Below are positions 36,501 to 46,628 of a stretch of DNA of 64,000 nucleotides, piece by piece. Both the position numbers and the translations under genes were made by a program. Positions within the stretch are counted from its first letter, which is position 1, and each line of letters opens with the position of its first letter. Origin of the DNA: Amphimedon queenslandica (lineage: Eukaryota > Porifera > Demospongiae > Haplosclerida > Niphatidae); the NCBI RefSeq assembly GCF_000090795.2, contig NW_003546251.1, forward strand, positions 591,145-655,144. Direction: 5' to 3'. The notes below the pieces were generated by a model. It was not told the origin of the DNA and did no database searches. It worked only from the letters and a program-made list of their open reading frames with translations.

Positions 36501-39500
36501 TCCAATTAAAACATTGCACTAATTTGATACATTATCTTCTTACCTTTTAGGTTATGTGCCATTTGGATCAGTCACGGTAAGTATTAATATAATACAATCA
36601 CGAGTTTCTTTGGTAGAATGCAATCAAAAATCAAATTGCTTGAAAATATGGCAAAAGTTTGATCAAATTTGTATTTTTAAAGTCACTTCATATGCTATAA
36701 GGCTTGTCAGTTCATGAAGCATGCCTTTTAGGACACTTAACAAACTTTGTGGGAAACCCAGAATTAAACTCTATTTCCTGTTTTGCTTGTTTCGTCAAAA
36801 AGTGCATTCGTGTCCATAGGCTCCTCATATAAACAATCTCATAATATTTGTATAGTATAGTCTGTGTCTGATTGTTATGTGATGGTGCAAGACTGTGCAT
36901 TATTGAATCTATTGTCAGCGTAATGTTATCAAGAAGGTGTCTTTATGTTCCCAATATCCTGTGTTTACTTCCTTGTTGTGATGTCTAATGGAATTAGTAC
37001 TCTACATCCAGTTTATACAGTGATGAGTCATGAGTCATTTGTCTAAACAGAGACAAAGAGTCACTTCCATCTTGTAGTGAATTATTATCAATGAGTAAAT
37101 ACACACATGAAATGTGTATATACATGTATATAGTATCATTGTGTGTGTGTGTGTGTGTGTGATTATTTTAATCTATTGAACAGGATCTGAGTCAGTGAAA
37201 CTATATTTTAGGATTGCCTTACTATAATTGCAGTGGCAGGATATTATGCTTGGCACAAATATACACGATGTATGCATTTTTAGTAACTATATAGTAAATT
37301 CATGATTTCATTTAAGAACTAACCCTCTAATGTGCATGTACTTGTATGCACGTCACAGATCCGGTAATTTCACATTGTATTCCTATAATGGCCACTATTG
37401 TCCCATATCTCTTAAACCAGATCATTCATTAGGCTGATAGGACACTCTGTGTCACATTGTGTCATTGATCCCACCTTATCACGACATGCTGTCATACACT
37501 GCTGTCATGGCTGCATAGTTGATAGTGGAAGTGATCCTGCATGCTTTGCCTTATTTGCTGCAAGTTAGTGCATTGTCACTGGAAGAGATTATGCCAGTTT
37601 CAGTTGCGTGACCGGCCCAGTACTGGACAAGTCACGTACACAGGCCGTGCATCATCATCATCATCAATGCATTTTTTTCAATGAGGAAATGATACAAGTT
37701 TCAATTCGATATGAAGCTATACTTCAATTACTCGGATTATTGTGTGTATAAGCTATACATTAACTGAATGCAAGCTTGCAGTTAATTTATAAATAGTATG
37801 AGTCATGATATACCATAGTGATATACTAGTAATTTTTGTTGGCAGTAACTTGAACACAGCCCCTCTACTGAGGAATTGTAATCATGCTGATATGAAAGTG
37901 AATTGTTGTGACTCCTACTATTATCCTCCTCCTCCTCCCTCTAACTCTCTTCCTCTCTCTCTCTCTCTCTCTCCCACACTTTTCCCACAACATTTGTAAT
38001 TTGGGGAGAGTATATGCTTTTGTTGACATACTTTACATAGTTAACAAGTGATTCTAGTTTTAAAGTACATGTACATGTTTATTTTATAAAGTTTGCATTG
38101 CTTTTGTGTATAATGTGTAGCGTTGTGCATATGCGTATATTTTCTTTCTTTCTTGGAAAGTGTTTGTAGCTTTTGTGCCTTCTGATTCTTGCCATTGATG
38201 GAGAAATTTCTCATTATAAACAGCTCCTCAGTCTAAAGGAGTTTAGTGCCATACGAAAGCACAAACATTGCAGTTTAATGTTTACATAATTATTATGAGT
38301 AGAAATATATTATACCGGTATTGCTTGATGTAATTTAAGATTCCCATGTATGATTAGGTAAAGATTATGACATTTGGTAATTTTGAGTCCACATGCACGT
38401 GCATATATTTTGTGGTGTTGCAGCTGTTATCTTTGGGAACTATAGAGTCTTTATTGTGTAATGATATGGTCATGTTATGTGTAGTCTAGCCGTTCCTTTA
38501 TGTCTTGTATTGATTAATGACTTAATGAGACACATGGTTTAATTACTTGTATTGCTGACATAATATTTATGGTTTTATCTTAAACCTCCTTCCTCTTCCT
38601 TTCTCTCTTTCTCGTTTACTCTCTCTCCCCCTCCCTCCCTCCCTCCCTCCATTCGCAAAGGTTGTGGGGCTTCTGTTACCAAATCCATCGTTTAGCCAGA
38701 TGATATTTTGGCAAGTAAGCAAATTTATGAGAAACTGTAATTTGTAATTTGTTTGTTGAATGGCTGGGCTATGAGTCATTGAGTTATGCAGCTGTAATTC
38801 GTGTTGTGAAACATGTCTTTGAATTATTATCAAGTAATTGGATACAACTCAAATGTAATTATGCTCCTGTTTGATTGTGTGGGTTGCGTATATTCATTTT
38901 ATGTTGGTCACTCTCCTCCTCTCCCTTTTAGTGGTTGAATCAGAGTCATAATGCCGGTGTGAATTACGCTAATAGAAATGCAACAAAAGTAAGTATAAAT
39001 GATATTTTTAGTTTTATAAGTTAAATGAGTAATTACAACAAAGCTCCTTTATACTTGTCTGTACTATAAACTTCCTTTATTGTGAAAGTAGCTTTACCTG
39101 TAGGCGATAAATGAGCTCATTTTAATAGCCAATGTGCTTTTGTTGAATATAAATATTGTATTCCTTATCAGTTTTCTTTACTGTTTTTGTTCTGGTCTTC
39201 TAGCCAACTCCTACCAGCAAGTTCATATTGGGTTATGTTGGAGCTGTCACTTCAGCAGTTTCTATTGCTGTATGTTCTATGGCTTTGTTTATTTTCATTT
39301 CTCTTCACTCATCTTGTTTTTGCCTTCTCCTTTTCATTTTTTCCTTTCAGTTCTTCCTCTTCTACTTTTATTTTGTTCTTCTATTGATCAATTTGTTATG
39401 TCGTTTCATCTTGCCCTTTTTCTATCTCCGTTATCAATAATTCAATTTATTTTTTATTCTTCTCTCACAGGTAGGACTCAGCAAGCTTATCAAAAAGGCT

Positions 39501-42500
39501 CAAAACCTAAAGCCGGTCACCAAAATATTAATTCAGCGTTTTGTCCCTTTTCCTGCTGTAGGTAGGAAATTTGTTCCTCTCTCTCTCTCTCCCTCTCTTT
39601 ATTTTATCTTGTACATGACTGTCTCTTTATGCTTCTCTGAATCTGAAAATGATATTATTGTTTTTGTTTTGTCTCTCCAATGCCTTGCTTGTTTTTTTTA
39701 TGCATAGCATCTGCTAACGTCTGCAACGTTATTCTGATGCGTAACAATGAGCTGTCTGAGGGCATTGAAGTTGTTGATAAGGATGGTAATAGTGTTGGGA
39801 CATCTGTTGTAGCAGCAAAGCAAGTGAGAGAGACTGAAGGAAAGAGATTAGAGAGGGGAAAGAGAGAGAGAGAGAGGGAGGGAGAGAGGGAGCAGAGAAG
39901 GGAATGATAAAGAGAGGAAAAAAGAAGGAAAAGTGTATTTGTTTTTTTTATTATTTGTTTTATTTGTGTACCACAGGCTGTCTTTGAGACTGCCTTAACA
40001 AGAATATTCCTACCAGCTCCAATCTTAGTGCTTCCTCCAATCATCATGTCATTCATTGAAAAGTTAGTGCAAGCTTTAAGATGGTATTTTAATTTTAAGT
40101 CTTTATCTACAGGACTTCTTTCTGGTCTAACTATCCACGTATGAGGATGCCTTTGAGTGCTTCCATAGCTACACTTTGTTTTGCTGTTACATTACCAGTT
40201 GCTATTGCTCTCTTCCCTCAATACACTAAAGTCAGTATTATTTATTGTGAATGTACATATTGTGAATCCACGTAATGTGAATATACATAATGTGAATGTA
40301 CATAATGTGAATGTACATATTGTAAATGTACATAATGTGAATGTACATAATGTGAATGTACATAATGTGAATGTACATATTGTAAATGTACATATTGTGA
40401 ATGTACATATTGTAAATGTACATATTGTGAATGTACATATTGTAAATGTACATATTGTGAATGCACATAATGTGAATGTACATATTGTGAATGTACATAA
40501 TGTGAATGTACATATTGTGAATGTACATATTGTGAATGTACATATTATAATTTTAATATCCTTATTGAAATTACTTATTAATGATGTCTTTATAGCCACT
40601 CTCCTGTATAATGTATGATAAACTGTTTCTTTTCTCTGAGATGAATGTAGGTTTTTTTATTTTTCATTTTATTTGTAAGGGAAGAAGCCACTCATTTTTA
40701 CAATAGCATGACTCCTGAAAATGAATGCTTTTTATCATTTTTGTGATGACAACCAGAACTCCCTTGTCAGCTTTTTAAAGGGACAGTTATTTTTAAAACC
40801 TTCAACTATGTCATCCTCTGCTTATAATTCTGTATGTAACTACCCTTGGGCATAGCTTCTAGATGATTTGGGCTCACTTTTGTTGTAGTATACTATATAC
40901 TGGGAAATTTTGGAGGAACTAAAATTTTTGGCGAATTGCTAAATTTTGTGGTGACTGTCGAATTTTATTTGGCGAATTAGTGGCCACGTGCCATTGAGCA
41001 TGCATATAATGGCTCAAAATGGTGGATTTTAATTTTGGCGAATGGCTGTCAAAACGCCAAATTTGCAAAAAAATTAATTCCCTTCAAAATTTCCTGCTAT
41101 ATGGTATAGGAAATTAAAGGTCCTGTATAATTACATGTACATGATTTAGTTTGATGTCACAGGCTGTCATCAGCTGTATATAAACATTCTGTTATGATGT
41201 CCCTTGTTGTATGTATAAAGATTAATCAGAAAATGTTGTTCCCTGATTTGTTGAGGAAGTCTGTGTATGTATGATGCATCCTTTCTAAAGCAATGAGAAG
41301 TAATGGGATTAGCTAATGATAGCATGACCTGCTTAATATGGAATCACTTGTTCTTTTTTGGTTATTGTGTAATTTGATGACTCAATTTGAGCTCATATGT
41401 CAATATATTGTCATTATTTTAGTTCTAATTTGAAATGATGCACTGTGTGTGGCCTATGGGAATTATAATTTTTAATTTTATTTTTGATACATGAGTTGCT
41501 TTAGCCAAATTTCATCAAAAATGAAAAGAAGAAAATTCTTAATTTTTTATATTTAATTTGATATGTATATATAGGTACTTATGTTATTTTTCAAATTGAG
41601 CTTATTCTGATCAAGTTTGGATTTTTTATGAATTTTTAAGTTGCTCAAAAATTGGGCCATTATGATTATATGACAATTTTGATTGCAATCCTTCACCTAT
41701 TGTTTTATGAAAAAAACTAGAAAACAAATTACTCAAAACTCTTTTATGTAGAACAAAAGCTACATCATAGTATTTTGATTATCGTGACTGCGCCCAATGT
41801 TTAGTAACTTACTTTTTTTATCTCTCTTGCATCATGTCTGTACTATGCAATCAATTTTTAAAGTTGCATAACTAGGAGATAATATAATACCCTCCAGTCA
41901 AAACTTTAGCTAATTATCATTAGCATTTGTAGCTCATACCTTTTCAGTATGGGTAATGTCCCTGGTGCATCAAAATATATAATAAAAATTTGGATTGATT
42001 TCTTTTTTTAGAAAAAACTGTGGGCTATAGCCTTGGGTATTTTTCAAAAATTGGCTACTTTTTAAAAATGCTCGTAACTTGAAAATTACTTGTCAGAAAC
42101 AGGTCAAACTTTCTACACAGCATAAGTACATCAATATGTATTAGAAAATGTAATAAAAATTTGGGGTGATTTTAGAGCCATTTTTTGGAAAAAACCATGG
42201 GCTATAGCCTTGGGTATTTTTCAGAATTTTGACGTTTTCTTAAAATGGCCGTAACTTGAAAAATTAAAGTCGGAATCAGCTCAAACTCTCTACGTAGCAT
42301 AAGGACATCAATATGTATCAGAAAATGTAATAAAAATTTGGGATGATTTCGGAACCATTTTTTGGAAAAAACCATGGGCTATAGCCTTGGGTATTTTTCA
42401 GAATTTTGACATTTTCTTAAAATGGCCGTAACTTAAAAAATTAAAGTCGGAATCAGCTCAAACTTTCTATGTAGCATAAGGACATCAATATGTATCAGAA

Positions 42501-43735
42501 AATGTAATAAAAATTTGGGATGATTTCGGAACCATTTTTTGAAAAAAACCATGGGCTATAGCCTTGGGTATTTTTCAGAATTTTGACATTTTCTTAAAAT
42601 GGCCGTAACTTGAAAAATTAAAGTCGGAATCAGCTCAAACTTTCTACGTAGCATAAGGACATCAATATGTATCAGAAAATGTAATAAAAATTTGGGGTGA
42701 TTTGGAGCCATTTTTTGAAAAAAACCATGGGCTATAGTCTTGGGTATTTTTCAGAATTTTAGTGTTTTCTTAAAATGGCTGTAACTTAAAAAATTAAAGT
42801 CAGAATCAGCTCAAACTTTCTACACAGCATAAGGACATCAATATGTATCAGAAAATGTAATAAAAATTTGGGGTAATTTTGGAGCCATTTAAAAATTTTT
42901 TAAATGCTCATAACTTGAAAATTACTCCTCGGGAATAGCTCAAACTTTGTACACAGCATAATGTTTTGCTTTCCTCCTAGTCAATATAGGCAATGATGTA
43001 TCATCCTCTTACATTCGTTTGACCTTGTCCTTTAAGCAAATATTGATGCCATTAGGATAATTAAAAAGTTGTCAAACAAATGCCGTACATTTCCCATTAT
43101 CCTCTGATCTAATGCCACTCCTCTCTAATATGGAATTGGCTGATAAAGCATTGGTACATGTACTGTGTATTGGCTGGATTGAAGCCCTACGTTTAAAGGA
43201 TACATATGATTTCTAGTCATATGCTTACATGAAGCAGATTCTTCCATCCTAATGAACCCTATGTTTTGTCTGTACTCAGTACTTGTAAGTATTCAAGTAT
43301 ACACAGTAATGACAGTATACTCTAAATTATCATAATTGTGTACAGTGAGTTTCCGTGTGGGCATGCACTTACTAAGCAAAAGCCAAAGAGAGTCAAGACG
43401 CATGATTAAACTCTGTCCTTGTGACCTCTTACAATTCATGCATGCCCTTCCTTAAAATATGGTATACTGCTAGAATCAAAACTCAAATTTTATTTGCTGA
43501 CAACGTTATTGCAACAGTTTATTATTATAAAAATTAATAGTTTTCTCAAATTCTTTGTATGCATAATATTAATGCTCTAGCTCCTTCTAAATATAGTACT
43601 TGGATCTATTTATAGCAGGATTAATGACATTATTGCTTTTTTCTTATATGTATATAGATACCAGTGACTAAATTAGAAAAAGAGTTACAAGAAGCTACAA
43701 CAGATTCTCACCTTTATTACAACAAAGGGTTGTAG
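29049..43735 (+). CDS. SFXN5: sideroflexin-5 (mitochondrial inner-membrane carrier)
   Basis: Sideroflexins are multi-pass inner mitochondrial membrane transporters; SFXN1 carries serine and SFXN5 is linked to citrate or related transport. Fourteen exons give 322 aa: 29049-29096, 29234-29302, 29964-30041, 35605-35631, 36430-36484, 36551-36576, 38661-38714, 38932-38988, 39204-39269, 39471-39561, 39708-39823, 39977-40062, 40113-40230, 43658-43735. SFXN5 type is shown by [47 protein letters not shown] and the terminal VYNKGL-like HLYYNKGL. The HPDTGKK motif is the family signature. Stop TAG is at 43733 and a polyadenylation signal AATAAA at about 43780. Unusually for this window, three introns are very long (5.6, 2.1 and 3.4 kb). 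Confidence 0.93.
30042..35604. other. SFXN5 intron 3 (5.6 kb)
   Basis: AT-rich intron with scattered ACATGTAC motifs, a pure CA repeat of about 48 bp (33464-33511) and a CT-rich tract before the acceptor (35521-35560). Short ORFs occur on both strands but none shows family motifs or coherent composition. No nested gene could be supported. Confidence 0.7.
35815..35935. repeat. ACATGTAC self-complementary tract
   Basis: About 120 bp of near-continuous TACATG/CATGTA steps with several perfect palindromic stretches, in SFXN5 intron 4. The same hexamer is scattered across the window (for example 49613-49640). It can pair with itself and gives ORFs on both strands by composition only. Confidence 0.85.
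36577..38660. other. SFXN5 intron 6 (2.1 kb)
   Basis: AT-rich, with a TG repeat (37140-37160), CT tracts (37950-37975) and a CCCT run before the acceptor (38630-38650). No gene is visible. Confidence 0.7.
40240..40550. repeat. 15-bp minisatellite in SFXN5 intron 13
   Basis: About 20 copies of TGTGAATGTACATA(A/T), alternating with a TGTAAATGTACATAT variant so that part of the array has a 30-bp period. It starts 10 bp after the exon ending at 40230. As 15 is a multiple of three, it leaves long open frames on both strands. Confidence 0.95.
41480..42965 (+). repeat. 177-bp tandem repeat array in SFXN5 intron 13
   Basis: Five or more units. CCATGGGCTATAGCC recurs at about 42195, 42372, 42549 and 42725, a period of 176-177 bp. 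Each unit also carries AAAGTCGGAATCAGCTCAAA and a shared ATGTATCAGAAAATGTAATA. A diverged relative of the 188-bp type occupies about 41480-41700. Inner units are nearly identical, so expansion is recent. Confidence 0.92.
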
Positions 43736-44461
43736 GTTTTTCAATTGATTTTATTGCTGATTAATTTTTGTAACATTGCAATAAACTAAATTATTATTTG
43801 TAATAATTTAGTTTGCTATATTTTAATAGCAAAAAGATTTTGTTAGTTTTATAATGCTTTAAAAATTTTATGTAAAAATATGAATGCATTTGCAAATTAA
43901 TGACAAGAGATCCTATTGAGGCTTGCCCCATTTCATCCATGCCTCCCCAATATCAGTTCAACTTGTGACAGCACATACAGAACCCATATCAACTATTGTC
44001 CTTGCAATGATAAAAATACCATTTTGTGCTGTGTATCATTATGAAGTGTCTATCTTGTTACATCACATAGATCTAACTTTACTTAACACTTTTAGTCCAT
44101 ATTTGTTTTGTAAATATACAGATGGCAAAGTATTGATCATCATACACACGAATGTGACAAAATGCTAAGGAGACACATTCTTTAATTGAGTTAGCACTGT
44201 GTTATCAACAAAGCTAATAATTCACATGCTCCCACCAAGAAAACTATGTCAAGCCTTCTCTTATTAAATAATATTATTAGTCTCTTTAATTATAATCAGT
44301 AACTGTGCATCATAATAATAATAATAAAGAACACAACAATAATGAAGGTTAAATAAAGAAGAGAGGGATTAGCATTATAATAATGACAGCCAGTTAATCA
44401 AGTATTATGATAATAATATAGAGGGGATAAAGTGACACAGTTTGTTGAATGTATAAGTCTA
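43736..44461. other. intergenic, SFXN5 3' end to CRD-like gene 3' end
   Basis: 726 bp between convergent genes, with the SFXN5 AATAAA at about 43780 and AT-rich DNA with ATT/AAT runs. An 81-codon frame at 43923-44168 has no recognisable features and is not called. Confidence 0.6.
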
Positions 44462-46403
44462 TTATAATACAATAACAGCAAGTACGATACATAACAATAA
44501 ACTTAGCAGTACAGAGAATCTGGAGCTAAGAGAAGAAGCAGCAGAGACAGCTCTTCCAGGAAAGGTTACTACCGGAGGACCAGTTGCTGTACTAGTCATT
44601 GGTCTTGTAGTAGGAGGTTGAGATGTGGAAGAGCTTATTGTATTAGGAGTTCCATCTGTTACTGGTGGCCCCTCTGTTGTTGGTGGAGGGGCAGTTGTGG
44701 GATCTGTTATAGGCGTAGCCATTGTTGCTTCTTTGTCACTGACGCTGATGTAGTTCGAGCAATTTATGAACTTTAAGAGTAACATTTTTTGATTATTACC
44801 AACACTAAAAAGAAGATAAATAGAATAAGAATTGAGCTTGTGATGGAATTACAATACAAATATGTAGTCACATACATGTCACTTGCTGTGACTTGCAGCA
44901 ACCAATTACATTGATTGACACCACTGAATTAAATCTTTTACTTATGATTTGTGCACTGTTAGTAAGCTAATCTTTATTATCCACACATTCATCATATGCT
45001 GTAGCAGTCTCTGTAATGACTGAGTAGACATTGTATTTTTTTTGTATAGACTATAGAATACATAAAACACAAGAAAAGAGGCGCCAGCAATTTGATAAGT
45101 ACACTACAGCTCATTAATCACAGTATTCACAGTATACATTATATTTTAATTATGTATATATAAGTAAAATTCCAAGCCCTTTCTTGTATCACAACTGTTA
45201 TATTAAGTAACAGTTTATACTAGTAGTTACTGTCCTACTGTATAAGGTAGTGAGAGACTGAGAAGCAAGCAAACAACAGATGGATCGACTAAGCTCTGTA
45301 CTTGCTAACTAAATTCATTATGCTCCATATCACGACTGTTTGCCTGTGCTAAGTTGGGAATTGGCATTGCAAACTGAGTAGCTAAGTGCTATCATATTCA
45401 TTCACGACGGCATTCAAGAGGCAGCTATACTATACAATATATCCCATGCTACACTGAGGTGGGAATAAGCAACTGATGACCTACATAGATTATGGAGTAA
45501 GCCTGAGAAATTAAACCCATACAAGCATTATGGCAAGCTTCATGGCACCCATACAAGCAAAATTGGCACTAGGGGAGGTGAGATAGTTATGAGAATGCAA
45601 AAACAAGTACATGTGGTTAAAATGTGGTGTTAATATTGAATTATAGTAGTAACTCACCAGTTCATCAATGTAGTACAGACTTCTCTAGTAGCATTCAGTT
45701 CAGCTCTGGTCCCTTGCTCAGAGCAGCGTCCAACAGATCCACACAGGAGCTCTGCATACAGTGGAAGACATATTTGTCTTCCAATCTCAGTAGTGAATGT
45801 AGTCTCAAATTCAGACACGTCGTTTTCTACTTCTTGCAGAAGAACGTGCATCCATTTGGTGATGTAAGAGGTAGACCAGCCAGAAAGAGAGTTGCAATAG
45901 TTGTAGTTGTAATCGGTAAAAGATGTAACTGCATGACAGGATGTCAATGAAACTGTTGTAGAAGCAGATAGACCACAGGAAGGCTCATAATTGATGCATG
46001 GGTGGCTGCTACAGGATGAGGTCGAGAAAGAGACAGTTTTATTGGTTGTCGTCGCTTGGTCGCAAGGAGGGAATTCTTCCCTGCATTTCTGAGCCAAAAT
46101 CCAATTACCACAAACCTCAGCCTGGGTTCCGTTACCGGTTCCCTGCATCTCATTACTGACCCCTTGAGACCAATAGCCAGCTATCCTCTTGTGCTTTATG
46201 GCCAAGATCTTGTCTGAGAGTAGAACGCTAGGTACATCATAGTTCACTATTCCGCTGCAGCTACCGAGTTGCTGGCTGGTTGGAAGGCTGCAGGAGTCTA
46301 GTGGGCCCAAATCAAAGGCGTGGGTGCTGACTGTAGATACAGGACTAGCTTGAGATAAGGGGAGAAGAAGAGAGAGGAGCCCAAGGCTGAGAATCATGAT
46401 CAT
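44462..46403 (-). CDS. secreted/anchored Cys-rich protein, Frizzled-CRD-like
   Basis: Two exons (46403-45658, 44804-44462) join in phase to 362 aa. ATG at 46403 gives a clean signal peptide (MIMILSLGLLSLLLPLSQA); upstream frame extension has no ATG. The ectodomain contains about 20 cysteines. LGSCSGIVNYDVP near its start and VCGNWILAQKCREEFPPCD resemble the opening and middle of a Frizzled cysteine-rich domain. CLPLYAELLCGSVGRC followed by REVCTTLMNC resembles the end of one. A Pro/Thr/Ser-rich stalk (TDPTTAPPPTTEGPP) leads to a final hydrophobic segment (LLSLLLCIVLAVIVL) with no cytoplasmic tail, fitting a GPI anchor or tail anchor. A Wnt-binding role is speculation. The 853-bp intron could hide a further exon. 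Confidence 0.6.
44805..45657. other. intron of the CRD-like gene
   Basis: 853 bp, AT-rich, with no coding segment in phase that I could support. It is the only intron of the gene as modelled. Confidence 0.55.
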
Positions 46404-46628
46404 ACTGCTAGGCTTTTTTGAAGAATATCCAGTTGCACGTTGATTTGATGCAGGCGCAGGCGATGGAACTCTTCTTATATAATTATCATAAAACCACACC
46501 CATTTTTATGGCGTTGCATAGCAACTATACAAATGGCGGACTTGAGCTCTTAGACTAGTAAATACAATTTTGCTTATTTTTGTTATTTTAGGTCATTTGT
46601 TTGCTGGTAATAGGATATTTTTTAGATC
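46404..46628. promoter_or_regulatory. shared divergent promoter, CRD-like / CFAP99-like
   Basis: 225 bp between opposed ATGs, including ATGGCGTTGCATAGCAAC at about 46508-46525. That stretch contains an imperfect palindrome (GTTGCATAGCAAC) resembling an X-box (GTTNCC-type RFX half-sites). This would suit a ciliary gene but is a visual match only. Confidence 0.4.

Noticed and set aside
39655-40056. Minus-strand ORF of 133 codons in the SFXN5 3' region
   Set aside because: Lies antisense across two SFXN5 exons whose plus-strand reading is clearly conserved, and gets its length from a GA-rich intron.
40240-40550. CRISPR-like regular repeat array
   Set aside because: Units are contiguous 15-mers without spacers, in an animal-type intron.
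40181-40618. Open frames of 74-145 codons on both strands with VNVHN or TICTF repeats
   Set aside because: They are translations of the 15-bp minisatellite in an SFXN5 intron; a period divisible by three keeps all frames open.
43923-44168. 81-codon ORF between SFXN5 and the CRD-like gene
   Set aside because: No similarity recognised, no splice context; better explained as 3' flank.
46404-46499. N-terminal extension of the CRD-like protein upstream of ATG 46403
   Set aside because: The open frame has no ATG before 46403, and starting there gives a proper signal peptide.
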